From positions 124,001 through 188,000 of the forward strand of contig NZ_CAJYVQ010000012.1 of NCBI RefSeq assembly GCF_913778665.1: a stretch of DNA of 64,000 bases, read 5' to 3'. This DNA is from an uncultured Stenotrophomonas sp. Lineage in GTDB: Bacteria; Pseudomonadota; Gammaproteobacteria; Xanthomonadales; Xanthomonadaceae. The notes under the pieces were generated by a model. That model was not told the origin of the DNA and searched no databases. It worked only from the letters and a program-made list of their open reading frames with translations. This document shows, in pieces, positions 17,794 to 26,622 of the stretch. Every line of letters starts with the position of its first letter. Positions within the stretch are counted from its first letter, which is position 1. The position numbers and the translations under genes were made by a program.

Positions 17794-18057
17794 TCAATGC
17801 TCGAACAGCGTCGGCGTGGCCTCGAACCGGCGCGCATAGGCACGTTCTTCCGCTACCCGGGCAACCTCGGCATCGGCCAGATCGGGCGCTCCGTATACCG
17901 CATAGGCCACGCTGCCGTCGGCGCCATGGCCGATCTGGTGCAGCCGGTAGCGCGAGTGGCCGCCGCCGGTGTCCTCGGGGTAATGCACGGGCGGATGGCT
18001 GCCTTCCAGGTCCATTTCACTGTTGTCGACCACGCCACCGACGAACAAGGCTCGCAT
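17794..18057 (-). CDS. Small hypothetical protein (87 aa)
   Basis: 87 residues (MRALFVGGVVDNSEMDLEG...). It has a hydrophobic beta-strand start, then HPPVHYPEDTGGGHSRYRLH and an Ala/Glu-rich helix. ATG at 18057 has AGGAGA 7 bases upstream, a good ribosome site, which supports translation. No domain recognised and no neighbour in the same direction within 3 kb. Confidence 0.6.
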   Translation of the reverse strand: MRALFVGGVVDNSEMDLEGSHPPVHYPEDTGGGHSRYRLHQIGHGADGSVAYAVYGAPDLADAEVARVAEERAYARRFEATPTLFEH

Positions 18058-18215
18058 GCAGGTTCTCCTGGGTTTCCGGGGGGAGCCTCTACCCTGAACG
18101 TTCCAATGTTGCTGGCGGATCAAGGCCCCGTTCGGGTTTCGCAAAGCGGCCAGCCGGGGCCAGCGCGGCCAAGCCGGTACAATGGACGGCCCTCACGCTT
18201 GAAGTACCCGCGCCG

Positions 18216-19280
18216 ATGGCCTCCAGCGACGACGCCCCCCTGCAGACCCTGTTCCTGCCATTCTCCCAAGGCGCCCTGCGCTGGCCGGAGGGTCCGGTGG
18301 CCTTCCTGCGTGCCCGCGACGGTTGGCCGTTGCGCGAGGCCGCTGGCACTCGCGAAGTGCATTGCGAGCAGAGTTTTGCCCCGTTCGCGCAGCCGTTGCA
18401 GCAGGCCGCCGGCTGGACCGTCCGTGGCCAGCTGGACGATGCCGCCGGCAAGGGCCGCTACCCGCTGGTGCTGGTGCTGCCGCCGCGCCAGCGTGAAGAG
18501 GCGCGTGCGCTTTTCGCCCGCGCGCTGGCGCTGGTCGCCGATGGCGGCCGCATCGTCGCCTGCCAGTCCAACAACGAAGGTGCGCGCTCGGGCGAGGGCG
18601 ACCTCAAGCAGCTGACCGGCCTTGGCGGGAGCCTGACCAAGAACCACTGCCGCGTGTACTGGACCGCACCGCTGCAGGGCCAGCACGATGCCGAGCTGGC
18701 CAAGCGCTGGTCGGCACTGGATGCGGTGCGCCCGATCGTCGGTGGCCGCTTCCTCAGCCGTCCGGGCGTGTTCGCCTGGGACCGCATCGATCCGGCGTCG
18801 GCACTGCTGGCCGAACACCTGCCGCCCGATCTGGCCGGGCGCGCCGCCGATCTCGGTGCCGGCTACGGCTACCTGTCGCGCGAGCTGCTGGAGCGCTGCC
18901 CGAAGATCACCGCGCTCGACCTGTACGAGGCCGAGCAGCGCGCGCTCGCGCTGGCCGAGCTGAACCTGGCGCCGCCGCCGCGCCCGCTGCCGCTGCGCTT
19001 CCTGTGGCAGGACGTCACCGCCGGCATCGAGCCGGGCTACGACGTGATCATCAGCAATCCGCCGTTCCACACGCCGTCGCGCGCCGACCGCCCTGACATC
19101 GGCCAGCGCTTCATCGCCGTGGCCGCGCAGGCGCTGCGTCCGGGGGGGCGCCTGTACGTGGTGGCCAACCGCCACCTGCCCTACGAATACACGCTCAACG
19201 AGAGCTTCGGTGCGGTGCGCGTGGTCGCCGAGCGCGACGGCTTCAAGCTGGTCGAAGCCGTGAAGGGGAAAGGCCGATGA
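18216..19280 (+). CDS. rsmC: 16S rRNA (guanine1207-N2)-methyltransferase-like protein
   Basis: 354-residue class I SAM methyltransferase with the two-domain layout of RsmC: a degenerate N-terminal MTase-like half and a catalytic C-terminal half. The SAM motif AADLGAGYGYLSREL is near 210 and the base-flipping motif VIISNPPFHT near 277. The NPPFH signature marks guanine-N2 methylation of rRNA. Length fits E. coli RsmC. It overlaps the next gene by ATGA, heading a coupled trio with a pseudouridine synthase and a HAD phosphatase, so two rRNA modifiers are made together. Confidence 0.85.
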   Translation: MASSDDAPLQTLFLPFSQGALRWPEGPVAFLRARDGWPLREAAGTREVHCEQSFAPFAQPLQQAAGWTVRGQLDDAAGKGRYPLVLVLPPRQREEARALFARALALVADGGRIVACQSNNEGARSGEGDLKQLTGLGGSLTKNHCRVYWTAPLQGQHDAELAKRWSALDAVRPIVGGRFLSRPGVFAWDRIDPASALLAEHLPPDLAGRAADLGAGYGYLSRELLERCPKITALDLYEAEQRALALAELNLAPPPRPLPLRFLWQDVTAGIEPGYDVIISNPPFHTPSRADRPDIGQRFIAVAAQALRPGGRLYVVANRHLPYEYTLNESFGAVRVVAERDGFKLVEAVKGKGR

Positions 19281-19978
19281 AGCTGGTCAAGCACATCGCG
19301 AACCTGGGCTATGGCAGCCGCAAGCAGGTGCAGTGGATGTTCCGCGAAGGACGCGTCACGGACGCCGACGGCGAGGTGCTGTACGCCGATGACCAAGTGC
19401 CGCACGAGGCCATCCGCGTTGATGGCGAGCCGCTGGATCCGCCGGTGGGACTGTCGATCGCGCTGCACAAGCCGGCCGGCTACACCTGCTCGACCAAGGA
19501 CACCGGCCGCCTGATCTACGACCTGCTGCCGCCGCGTTTCCGCGACCGCGATCCGGTGCTGTCCACGGTCGGGCGCCTGGACCGCGAGACCAGTGGCCTG
19601 CTGCTGCTGACCGATGATGGTGGCCTGCTGCACCGGATCATCTCGCCGAAGTCGAAGTTGCCCAAGGTCTACGAGGTGGAGCTGAGCGAGGACCTGCGCG
19701 GCGACGAAGTGGCACTGTTCGCCAGCGGCACGCTGATGCTGGAGTCGGAGAAGACGCCCCTGCTGCCGGCTGAACTTGAAGTGCTGGATGCGCGTCGCGC
19801 GCGCCTGGTGCTGCACGAAGGCCGCTACCATCAGGTACGCCGCATGTTCGCCGCCACCGGCAACCACGTGCAGGCCCTGCACCGCAGCCGCGTTGGCGGG
19901 CTGGACCTGCAGGGACTGGACGAGGGGCAATGGCGGCAGCTCACATCCACCGACCTGGATACGTTGTTCGCTCCATGA
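19277..19978 (+). CDS. RsuA-like 16S rRNA pseudouridine synthase
   Basis: 233-residue pseudouridine synthase of the RsuA/RluB/E/F group. An S4-like RNA-binding start (residues 1-55, LGYGSRKQVQWMFREGRV) is followed by the catalytic motif GRLDRETSGLLLLT near 98, which holds the catalytic Asp. Length and S4 domain favour RsuA (U516 of 16S rRNA) over the larger RluB. The ATG overlaps the rsmC stop, and its own stop overlaps the next start in the same ATGA manner. Confidence 0.88.
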   Translation: MKLVKHIANLGYGSRKQVQWMFREGRVTDADGEVLYADDQVPHEAIRVDGEPLDPPVGLSIALHKPAGYTCSTKDTGRLIYDLLPPRFRDRDPVLSTVGRLDRETSGLLLLTDDGGLLHRIISPKSKLPKVYEVELSEDLRGDEVALFASGTLMLESEKTPLLPAELEVLDARRARLVLHEGRYHQVRRMFAATGNHVQALHRSRVGGLDLQGLDEGQWRQLTSTDLDTLFAP

Positions 19979-20658
19979 CCTCCATCACCGCGCTGCCGTT
20001 CCTGCCCGACGCCGTCATCTTCGACATGGACGGCCTGATGATCGACAGCGAGCGGGTCTCGCTGGCCTGCTGGAGTGAGGCCGCCGAAGAATTCGGCCTC
20101 GGCCTGGACGAGGCGGTGTTCCTGCGCATGGTCGGCCTCGGTGATCGGGATACGCACGCGCTGCTGCGCGCGCAGGGCATCGGGGACAGCGTGATCGAGG
20201 CGGTGGCGGCACGCTGCCATGAGCTGTACGAAGCGCGCACGCAGACCGGCCTGCCGCTGCGGCCGGGCATCCTGGAGCTGCTGGAACTGCTGAAGGCGCA
20301 CGCGATTCCGCGCGCGGTGGCGACCACCACGCGGCAGCCGCGGGCCAACCGCAAGCTGGCGGCGGCCGGACTGCTGCCGTACTTCGATGCGGTGATCACC
20401 AGTGGCGATGTGGCGCGGCCGAAACCGGCACCGGACATCTACCTGCTGGCCGCACAGCGGCTGGGGCAGGCGCCCGAACGCTGTCTGGCGCTGGAGGATT
20501 CACCGGCCGGTACGCGCGCCGCATTGGCGGCCGGCATGACCGTCATCCAGGTGCCAGACCTGGTGCATCCGGATGAAGCGCTGCGCGCACTGGGCCATCG
20601 CATCGTCGGCTCGCTGGTGGACGCGCATGCGCTGCTGCTGCCGCTGCTGCCGAGGTAG
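19975..20658 (+). CDS. HAD-family phosphatase
   Basis: 227-residue HAD superfamily hydrolase, subfamily IA. The catalytic motif I is DAVIFDMDGLMIDSE (residues 12-26), motif II ATTTRQ near 115, motif III/IV KPAPDIYLLAA and LALEDSPAGTRAA near 171. The cap domain is helical, as in beta-phosphoglucomutase/YcjU-like sugar phosphatases. The ATG at 19975 overlaps the rsuA-like stop (ATGA). Substrate cannot be read from sequence; a sugar phosphate or nucleotide monophosphate is likely. Confidence 0.85.
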   Translation: MTSITALPFLPDAVIFDMDGLMIDSERVSLACWSEAAEEFGLGLDEAVFLRMVGLGDRDTHALLRAQGIGDSVIEAVAARCHELYEARTQTGLPLRPGILELLELLKAHAIPRAVATTTRQPRANRKLAAAGLLPYFDAVITSGDVARPKPAPDIYLLAAQRLGQAPERCLALEDSPAGTRAALAAGMTVIQVPDLVHPDEALRALGHRIVGSLVDAHALLLPLLPR

Positions 20659-20750
20659 CAGCCAACCCTGGTTGGCACTGAGCCGGGCATGGGCCTGGCG
20701 CTACATCCATGGCAACCGCTCCGGCAGGTGCCGACCGCTGGTCGGCACCT
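20655..20750. repeat. SMAG/REP-like palindromes
   Basis: GTAGCAGCCAACCCTGGTTG at 20655-20674 and GGTGCCGACCGCTGGTCGG at 20727-20745, with more stem on each. They fill the gap between the convergent HAD and fabB genes. The first supplies the TAG stop of the HAD gene. Confidence 0.75.
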
Positions 20751-20757
20751 GTCCCCA

Positions 20758-21966
20758 TCACACCCGCCCGAACACCAGCGCGGCGTTGGTGCCACCGAAG
20801 CCGAAGCTGTTGGACATCACCGTATCCAGCTTCTGCTCACGGCTTTCGCGCAGGATCGGGAAGCTCTCCACCTTCGGGTCCAGTTCGGCGATGTTGGCCG
20901 AGCCGGCAACGAAGCCATCGCGCATCATCAGCAGGCAGTAGATCGCCTCATGCACGCTGGCTGCACCCAGCGAATGGCCGGACAGCGCCTTGGTCGACGA
21001 CAGCGGCGGCACCCCATCGCCGAACACTTCGCGGATCGCGTTGAGCTCGGTGACATCGCCCAGCGGGGTCGAGGTGCCGTGGGTGTTGAGGTAGTCCAGC
21101 GGACGATCGACGCCCTGCAGTGCCATTTTCATGCAGCGCACCGCGCCTTCGCCGGACGGCGCCACCATGTCGGCACCATCGGACGTCACGCCGTAGCCGA
21201 TCAGCTCGGCATGGATGTGCGCACCGCGGGCGACCGCGTGGTCGTAATCCTCCAGCACCAGCATGCCGCCGCCGCCGGCGATGACGAAGCCGTCGCGGTC
21301 CTTGTCGTACGGGCGCGATGCGCTGGCGGGGGTCTCGTTGAAGCTGGTCGACAGCGCGCCCATTGCATCGAACATCACGCTCATCGACCAGTGCAGGTCT
21401 TCGCCGCCACCGGCGAACATGATGTCCTGCGCGCCATGGCGGATCATGTCCGCGGCCGCGCCGATGCAGTGCGCCGAGGTCGCGCAGGCGGCCGACAGCG
21501 AGTAGCTGACGCCCTTGATCTGGTAGGCGGTGGCCAGGCAGGCCGAGACCGTCGAGCACATCGTGCGCGGCACCATGTACGGTCCGACCTTGCGCACACC
21601 GCGTTCGCGCAGCAGATCGACCGCGCCAATCTGCCATTCGCTGGAGCCGCCACCGGAACCGGCGATCAGGCCGGTACGCAGGTTGCTGACCTGCTCGGCG
21701 CTGAGACCGGCATCGGCGATGGCATCGCGCATGGCCAGATAGGCGAAAGCCGCCGCATCGCTCATGAAGCGCTTCTGCTTGCGGTCGATCAGTGCGTCCA
21801 GATCGAGATCGACGCGGCCGCCGACCTGGCTGCGCAGGCCCGCTTCGGCGTGGTCGGCCAGCGTGGTGATGCCCGAGCGGCCTTCGCGCAGCGCGGCCGA
21901 AACGGTATCCAGATCATTGCCGAGGCAGGACGTGATGCCCATGCCGGTGATGACGACGCGACGCAT
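20758..21966 (-). CDS. fabB: Beta-ketoacyl-ACP synthase I
   Basis: 402-residue KAS I that elongates acyl-ACP, including the unsaturated branch, in the cytoplasm. The catalytic cysteine lies in [10 protein letters not shown] near 166, with the two histidines in LNTHGTSTP near 302 and SGHSLGAA near 338. Its start overlaps the fabA stop by ATGA, the classic fabAB order. FabA and FabB together set the level of unsaturated fatty acids. Confidence 0.97.
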   Translation of the reverse strand: MRRVVITGMGITSCLGNDLDTVSAALREGRSGITTLADHAEAGLRSQVGGRVDLDLDALIDRKQKRFMSDAAAFAYLAMRDAIADAGLSAEQVSNLRTGLIAGSGGGSSEWQIGAVDLLRERGVRKVGPYMVPRTMCSTVSACLATAYQIKGVSYSLSAACATSAHCIGAAADMIRHGAQDIMFAGGGEDLHWSMSVMFDAMGALSTSFNETPASASRPYDKDRDGFVIAGGGGMLVLEDYDHAVARGAHIHAELIGYGVTSDGADMVAPSGEGAVRCMKMALQGVDRPLDYLNTHGTSTPLGDVTELNAIREVFGDGVPPLSSTKALSGHSLGAASVHEAIYCLLMMRDGFVAGSANIAELDPKVESFPILRESREQKLDTVMSNSFGFGGTNAALVFGRV

Positions 21967-22481
21967 CAGAAGCTCCCGGTTTCGGTGAACAGGCCGACGC
22001 GCAGATCGCGCGCGCTGTAGATTTCGCGGTCATCGACGTACATGCGGGCGTCCGACTGGGCCATTACCAGCTTGCGGTTGATCACGCGGCTGATGTCGAT
22101 CTCGTAGCGCACGAGCTTGGCCTCCGGCAGCACCTGGCCGGTGAACTTCACCTCGCCACAGCCCAGTGCGCGACCCTTGCCGGGGGCGCCCAGCCAGGTC
22201 AGGAAGAAGCCGGTCAGCTGCCACATGGCATCCAGGCCCAGGCAGCCGGGCATCACCGGGTCGCCGATGAAGTGGCAGCCGAAGAACCACAGGTCCGGGC
22301 GGATATCCAGTTCGGCGCGTACCATGCCTTTTCCATGCGGTCCGCCGTCCTCGCGGATTTCGGTGATGCGATCGAACATCAGCATCGGGTCGTTGGGCAA
22401 ACGGCCGGCAGCGCTGCCGAACAGCTCACCGCGTGCGCTGGCCAGCAGCTGTTCGCGGTTGAACGCGTGGAGACGGGTCAT
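21966..22481 (-). CDS. fabA: 3-hydroxydecanoyl-ACP dehydratase/isomerase
   Basis: 171-residue hot-dog-fold enzyme that dehydrates 3-hydroxydecanoyl-ACP and isomerises trans-2 to cis-3-decenoyl-ACP, the branch point to unsaturated fatty acids. The active-site His and Asp are in [19 protein letters not shown] (around residues 67-85). Start MTRLHAF at 22481 matches the E. coli length (172). First gene of fabAB. A direct repeat TACGGTTG (twice, 10 bases apart, on the minus strand near 22562-22579) lies in the promoter gap shared with dinB and could be a regulator site. Confidence 0.97.
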   Translation of the reverse strand: MTRLHAFNREQLLASARGELFGSAAGRLPNDPMLMFDRITEIREDGGPHGKGMVRAELDIRPDLWFFGCHFIGDPVMPGCLGLDAMWQLTGFFLTWLGAPGKGRALGCGEVKFTGQVLPEAKLVRYEIDISRVINRKLVMAQSDARMYVDDREIYSARDLRVGLFTETGSF

Positions 22482-22671
22482 CAAGCACAATCCTGGAAGC
22501 GAAGAACGGGGAAACAAGCGACCGAGGATGCCCGTGGAAACTGCGCCGATCAAACATTTCAACCGTACGCAACCGTAGTGTTTTCAATGGAATACGCGCA
22601 TCCTGTTGATGTGCAACGACCATACTTCGGCGTGTGGCCAGCCCGGCACGCCCCTGCCTTTTCCGCCTGAC

Positions 22672-23766
22672 ATGACCCGACTGCGCAAGATCATCCACGT
22701 CGACATGGACGCGTTCTACGCGTCGGTGGAGCAGCGCGATGATCCGTCACTGCGCGGCAAGCCGGTGGTTGTGGCATGGCGTGGCGCGCGTTCGGTGGTC
22801 TGTGCCGCCTCCTACGAAGCGCGGGTGTTCGGTGTGCGTTCGGCGATGCCGGCCCTGCGCGCCGAACGGCTGTGCCCGGATGCGATCTTCGTGCCGCCGG
22901 ACTTCACGCGTTACAAGGCGGTGTCACGCCAGGTCCGCGAGATCTTCCTGCGGCATACCGACCTGGTCGAGCCGCTGTCGCTGGACGAGGCCTACCTGGA
23001 TGTGACCGAGCCGAAGAGCGGCATCGCACTGGCCACCGACATCGCGCGCACCATCCGCGCGCAGATCCGCGAGGAAACGAACCTGACTGCTTCAGCCGGG
23101 ATTGCGCCGAACAAGTTCCTGGCCAAGATCGCCTCGGACTGGCGCAAGCCCGATGGTCAGTTCGTGATTCCGCCACAGCGGGTGGATGCGTTCCTGCTGC
23201 CATTGCCGGTGAACCGGGTGCCGGGCGTTGGCAAGGTGATGGAGGGCAAGCTGGCCGCACAGGGCATCGTCACCTGCGGCGACCTGCGGCAGTGGGCGCT
23301 GGCCGATCTGGAGGAGGCGTTCGGCAGCTTCGGCCGCAGCCTGTACAACCGCGCGCGCGGCATCGACGAGCGTCCGGTGGAGCCGGACCAGCAGGTGCAG
23401 TCGATCTCGTCGGAGGACACGTTCGCCGAGGACCTGCTGCTGGAGGACCTGACCGAGGCGATCGTGGAGCTGGCCGCGAAGACCTGGAATGCCACCCGCA
23501 AGACCGAGCGCGTCGGTCACACCGTGGTGCTGAAGCTGAAGACCGCCCAGTTCCGCATCCTCACCCGCAGCTTCACCCCGGACCGTCCGCCGGAATCGAT
23601 GGAGGAACTGCGCGACATCGCGCTGGCCCTGCGCGCCCGCGTCGACCTGCCGGCCGAGACCCGCTACCGCTTGGTCGGCGTCGGTCTCGGTGGCTTCCGC
23701 GAAAAGGAACCGGTGGTGCAGGGCGAGTTGTTCGGGCACGACCCAACCCATCCCACAGGCATCTAG
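22672..23766 (+). CDS. dinB: DNA polymerase IV
   Basis: 364-residue Y-family translesion polymerase. The N-terminal catalytic signature IIHVDMDAFYASVEQRDD (residues 7-24) and the second acid pair LSLDEAYLDVTE near 102 are intact. HhH motifs lie near 180 (VPGVGKVMEGKL) and the little-finger domain covers about 240-345. The C-terminus is short and lacks an obvious full beta-clamp peptide; EPVVQGELFG near 345 may serve. Start MTRLRKIIH at 22672 was chosen as the family N-terminus; an in-frame upstream start adds an unrelated 22 residues. No LexA box of E. coli type is seen upstream. Confidence 0.95.
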   Translation: MTRLRKIIHVDMDAFYASVEQRDDPSLRGKPVVVAWRGARSVVCAASYEARVFGVRSAMPALRAERLCPDAIFVPPDFTRYKAVSRQVREIFLRHTDLVEPLSLDEAYLDVTEPKSGIALATDIARTIRAQIREETNLTASAGIAPNKFLAKIASDWRKPDGQFVIPPQRVDAFLLPLPVNRVPGVGKVMEGKLAAQGIVTCGDLRQWALADLEEAFGSFGRSLYNRARGIDERPVEPDQQVQSISSEDTFAEDLLLEDLTEAIVELAAKTWNATRKTERVGHTVVLKLKTAQFRILTRSFTPDRPPESMEELRDIALALRARVDLPAETRYRLVGVGLGGFREKEPVVQGELFGHDPTHPTGI

Positions 23767-23813
23767 TCGTCAGACAATGGGGCCAGAGCCCGCTGCGCAG
23801 CAAGCGGACCCAT

Positions 23814-23878
23814 CCCGCCAACCCTCAGCAAGCCCGCTCTTGACGTTGACGTTGAGCAGGTGCAGGGCGCAGCCCTGC
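23814..23878 (+). repeat. Repeat module E, copy 1 (no core)
   Basis: CCCGCCAACCC, AAGCCCGCTC, two-and-a-half TTGACG hexamers (TTGACGTTGACGTTGA) and the hairpin TGCAGGGCGCAGCCCTGCA. The same order is found at 53386-53457 (reverse) and 53806-53890, next to two of the 52-nt core elements. Here the upstream bases CGGACCCATCCCGCC match one arm of the element at 53453-53554, but there is no core and no second arm, so this may be the simple form of the site. Confidence 0.7.
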
Positions 23879-23897
23879 AAAAAAAACTCCCCCAACC

Positions 23898-24809
23898 TTA
23901 CGGCCACCGCATCTCGCCCTTGGCCACCTTCGCGCTCAGTTCCAGCGATTCCACGCCGGCCAGCGTCGGGTAGCGCGCGCGCATGGCCCGCACCAGCGCC
24001 GCGCTGTCCTGCGCCTTCGCCGCCTCGGCATCGAACGCACGGATGTAGTCGGCAGTGAAGCGCAACGCGCTGGCATCCAGCGCCGCACCCGGCGCGTAAT
24101 GCCCCGGCACCACCACCTTCGGCTTCAGCGCCTGCAACCGCTGCAGGGTCTGCAGCCAGTCGGCGTGCGATTTCGGCGTCTGCGTATCGGCCATCCACAC
24201 ATGCTCGCCGGCCACCACCGGAATGCCGCCGACGATCGCGCGCAGCGACGGCACCCACAGCACGCTGCGGTCCGGGGTCGGGCCATCCAGGCCGATCAGC
24301 GGCAGGCGCTCGCCTTCCAGCTGCAGCGCTCCGCCCTCCAGCACCTGCGGCATCACGAGGCGCTTGGGCGCGTCGCTCCCCATCTTCGGGCCCCAGTAGG
24401 CCAGCTTGCCGGCCTGGGTCTGCTGGATGTGGGCAACGGTCTGGGCGGTGGCGACGATGCGTGCCTTCGGGAACGCATCCTGCAGCGTGGCCAGGCCGAA
24501 GTAGTAGTCCGGATCGCCGTGGCTGATGTAGATCGTGGTCAGCTGCTTGCCACTGGCGCGGATCAGGTCCACCAGCCTGCGCGCGTCGCTGGCGCCGAAC
24601 TGCGCATCGACCAGGATCGCGTCGTGGCGGCCTTCGATCAGCACCGAGGACACCGAGAACATCGCCTGCGGCCCGGGATGGAAGGTCTGCAGCCGCAGCT
24701 GGGATTGGGGCGCAGTGGCGTGCGCCGGGGAGGCCGGCGCGGCCAGCAGCGGGGCACTGGTGAAACTGGCGGCCAGTGCGAAGGGAAGCAGCAGGGCAGC
24801 GGTGCGCAT
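23898..24809 (-). CDS. Exported MBL-fold hydrolase with altered metal motif
   Basis: 303-residue metallo-beta-lactamase-fold protein with a Sec signal peptide (residues 1-28). After it come the usual first strand pair (FSVSSVLIEGRHDAILVDAQ) and the metal loop ISHGDPDYYFG near 98. In the normal HxHxDH motif the second and last histidines are replaced here by Asp and Tyr, so zinc binding would be different or reduced. A later His in VVPGHYAPG near 235 is kept. Start 24809 has AAGGAAT upstream. Likely periplasmic; substrate unknown, and loss of catalysis is possible. Confidence 0.8.
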   Translation of the reverse strand: MRTAALLLPFALAASFTSAPLLAAPASPAHATAPQSQLRLQTFHPGPQAMFSVSSVLIEGRHDAILVDAQFGASDARRLVDLIRASGKQLTTIYISHGDPDYYFGLATLQDAFPKARIVATAQTVAHIQQTQAGKLAYWGPKMGSDAPKRLVMPQVLEGGALQLEGERLPLIGLDGPTPDRSVLWVPSLRAIVGGIPVVAGEHVWMADTQTPKSHADWLQTLQRLQALKPKVVVPGHYAPGAALDASALRFTADYIRAFDAEAAKAQDSAALVRAMRARYPTLAGVESLELSAKVAKGEMRWP

Positions 24810-24899
24810 GGGCAATTCCTTGTGTCGGATGGGGAGCCGAGCGTGGGCTATGCCGGGCGTCCTTGCCCGGCCCCCTACGGGCCGTCGCAAGCGACGTTG

Positions 24900-24930
24900 G
24901 CAACGGCTCCTGCCGTTGCCTTCGGCTACA
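24900..24930. repeat. REP-like palindrome
   Basis: GGCAACGGCTCCTGCCGTTG palindrome ending in GTAG on the minus strand (24900-24929), in the gap upstream of the MBL-fold gene. Confidence 0.6.
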
Positions 24931-24945
24931 GGGCACGGGCGTCGA

Positions 24946-25584
24946 TCAGTACGCTGCCGTGATGATCTGCTTCGGGTACTGGTGCGCTTCCAGTTCGGCG
25001 ACGAAGGCGGCGCCGTAGTCGGCGTAGCTGATGCGGCTGTGGCCGCTGGCGTCGGCGAGGAAGGCCTTGGGCTGCACGCGGTACTGGCCACGTTCTTCGC
25101 CCGGGCCGATTTCGGCGGCCGGCGAGAAGAAGGTCCAGTCCAGGTCATCCACCGCCTGCAGGCGCTTGAAGGCTTCGCGGTGGGCCAGCGCGTACGGCTT
25201 GTAGGCCTCCGGGAAGTTCGGGGTATCGACCAGCTGCACGCCCGGCGCGACTTCCAGGCTGCCGGCGCCGCCGACCACCACCAGGCGCGGCACGCCGGCC
25301 TTGCGTGCGGCCGCGGCCAGCTGCGCGGCGACCTCGCCGACGCGGCCGATGTCATCGCCCGGACGCGGGCCGTAGGCGCTGGCCAGCACGTCGTGGCCGG
25401 CGATGGCGGCGACCAGTGCGTCCTGGTCATCCAGCGAAGCGATCACCGGATGCGCGCCGGCCAGCTCGGCCGGCAGATTCTGTGCGCTGCGCGCGATGAC
25501 AGTGAGTTCATGGCCGTGGGCCAGCGCGTGGCGGGCGATCTGGCGGCCGATATTGCCGGTGGAACCAACGAGGGCGATCTTCAT
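24946..25584 (-). CDS. NAD(P)H-binding atypical SDR protein
   Basis: 212-residue Rossmann protein of the atypical short-chain dehydrogenase (NmrA/NAD(P)H-binding) group. The glycine motif MKIALVGSTGNIGRQIARHA opens the protein; VVVGGAGSLEV near 98 is the usual second block. Start at 25584. It is divergent from a LysR regulator whose binding domain is similar to that of regulators of such reductases, so the LysR protein probably controls it. Substrate unknown; many relatives reduce quinones or act as redox sensors. Confidence 0.85.
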   Translation of the reverse strand: MKIALVGSTGNIGRQIARHALAHGHELTVIARSAQNLPAELAGAHPVIASLDDQDALVAAIAGHDVLASAYGPRPGDDIGRVGEVAAQLAAAARKAGVPRLVVVGGAGSLEVAPGVQLVDTPNFPEAYKPYALAHREAFKRLQAVDDLDWTFFSPAAEIGPGEERGQYRVQPKAFLADASGHSRISYADYGAAFVAELEAHQYPKQIITAAY

Positions 25585-25655
25585 GGCCGGACTCCGTAGG
25601 GCGGTGTGGGGTGGGAATGGGGCCACTCTAGGCCGCTGCAGTCGCTCGAGAAACA

Positions 25656-25666
25656 GCGTATAACGC
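25656..25666. promoter_or_regulatory. Imperfect dyad in the divergent LysR gap
   Basis: GCGTATAACGC (GCG-TATAA-CGC) sits between the divergent NAD(P)H-binding and lysR genes, 27 bases before the lysR start. It fits the dyad form of LysR sites. Short, so weak on its own. Confidence 0.4.
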
Positions 25667-25692
25667 GCTTGTTTGTTGCAGGAATCGAGCAG

Positions 25693-26622
25693 ATGGACCG
25701 ATTGACCGCCATGACCGTGTTCGTCGAGGTGGCCGAGCGCGGCAGCCTCACCGCCGCCGCCGAGGTGCTGGACATGTCGCGGGCGATGGTCACCCGCTAC
25801 CTGGCCGAGGTTGAGGGCTGGCTGGGCGCGCGCCTGCTGCACCGGACCACGCGCCGGATCAGCCTGACCGGCCCCGGTGAGGCGGCGCTGGTGCGCTTCC
25901 GGCAGATGCTGGCGATCGGCGAGGAGCTGCAGGGCGAACTGGCCAGCGACGATCCCGAGCCGCACGGCACGCTGCGGGTCACCGCCAGCGTGTCGTTCGG
26001 GCAGAGCCATCTGGCGCGCGCGGTGGCCGGCTTCGTCGCACGCCATCCGGCGGCGCGCATCGAACTGCTGCTGGTCGACCGCACGGTGAACCTGGTGGAA
26101 GAGCGCGTGGACCTGGCGGTGCGCATTGCCCGCCAGATCGATCCCAGCCTGATCGCACGGCGGCTGGCGACCTGCAGTTCGGTGCTGTGCGCGACCCCGT
26201 CGTACCTGCAGACACGGGGCACGCCGACCGCACCGGAACACCTGGCCGCGCACAACTGCCTGACCCATCACTACGTCGGCAAGAGCCTGTGGCAGCTGCA
26301 CCGCGATGGCCGTTCGCTGTCGGTGGCGGTGGGCGGCAACATCAGCGCCAACGAAGCCTCGCTGCTGCTGGAAGCGGTGCGCGCCGGCGCCGGCATCGCC
26401 ATGCTGCCGACCTACCAGGTGGCGCCGCTGCTGCGCAGTGGTGAACTGATCGAGCTGCTGCCCGAGTTCAGCCTGGACGAACTCGGCATTCATGCCGTGT
26501 ACGCATCGCGGCGCCAGCAGCCCGCTATCATGCGGCGATTCTTGGATTTTCTGGGCGAGTGTTTCGCCAGCCCGGCCTTCCAGGATCTGGACTGGCGCCC
26601 ACCGGGCAAGGAGCACGCATGA
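25693..26622 (+). CDS. LysR-family transcriptional regulator
   Basis: 309-residue LysR regulator. HTH in residues 1-60 (MDRLTAMTVFVEVAERGSLT), then the effector domain. ATG at 25693 was selected as the family N-terminus; the upstream in-frame ATG at 25606 adds 29 residues of promoter sequence. It overlaps the next methyltransferase gene by ATGA and is divergent from the NAD(P)H-binding gene. Regulators of this type (MTAMTVFVEV) often control nearby reductases. Confidence 0.9.
   Translation: MDRLTAMTVFVEVAERGSLTAAAEVLDMSRAMVTRYLAEVEGWLGARLLHRTTRRISLTGPGEAALVRFRQMLAIGEELQGELASDDPEPHGTLRVTASVSFGQSHLARAVAGFVARHPAARIELLLVDRTVNLVEERVDLAVRIARQIDPSLIARRLATCSSVLCATPSYLQTRGTPTAPEHLAAHNCLTHHYVGKSLWQLHRDGRSLSVAVGGNISANEASLLLEAVRAGAGIAMLPTYQVAPLLRSGELIELLPEFSLDELGIHAVYASRRQQPAIMRRFLDFLGECFASPAFQDLDWRPPGKEHA

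Noticed and set aside
22482..22671. LexA-type SOS box upstream of dinB
   Set aside because: No match to the CTGT-N8-ACAG form was found. Other LexA box types of Xanthomonadaceae cannot be excluded by eye.
23861..23890. TGCAGGGC hairpin followed by A-run after dinB as terminator
   Set aside because: The A-run follows the stem on the plus strand, and on the minus strand the T-run comes before the stem, so it cannot terminate either transcript. It is part of repeat module E.
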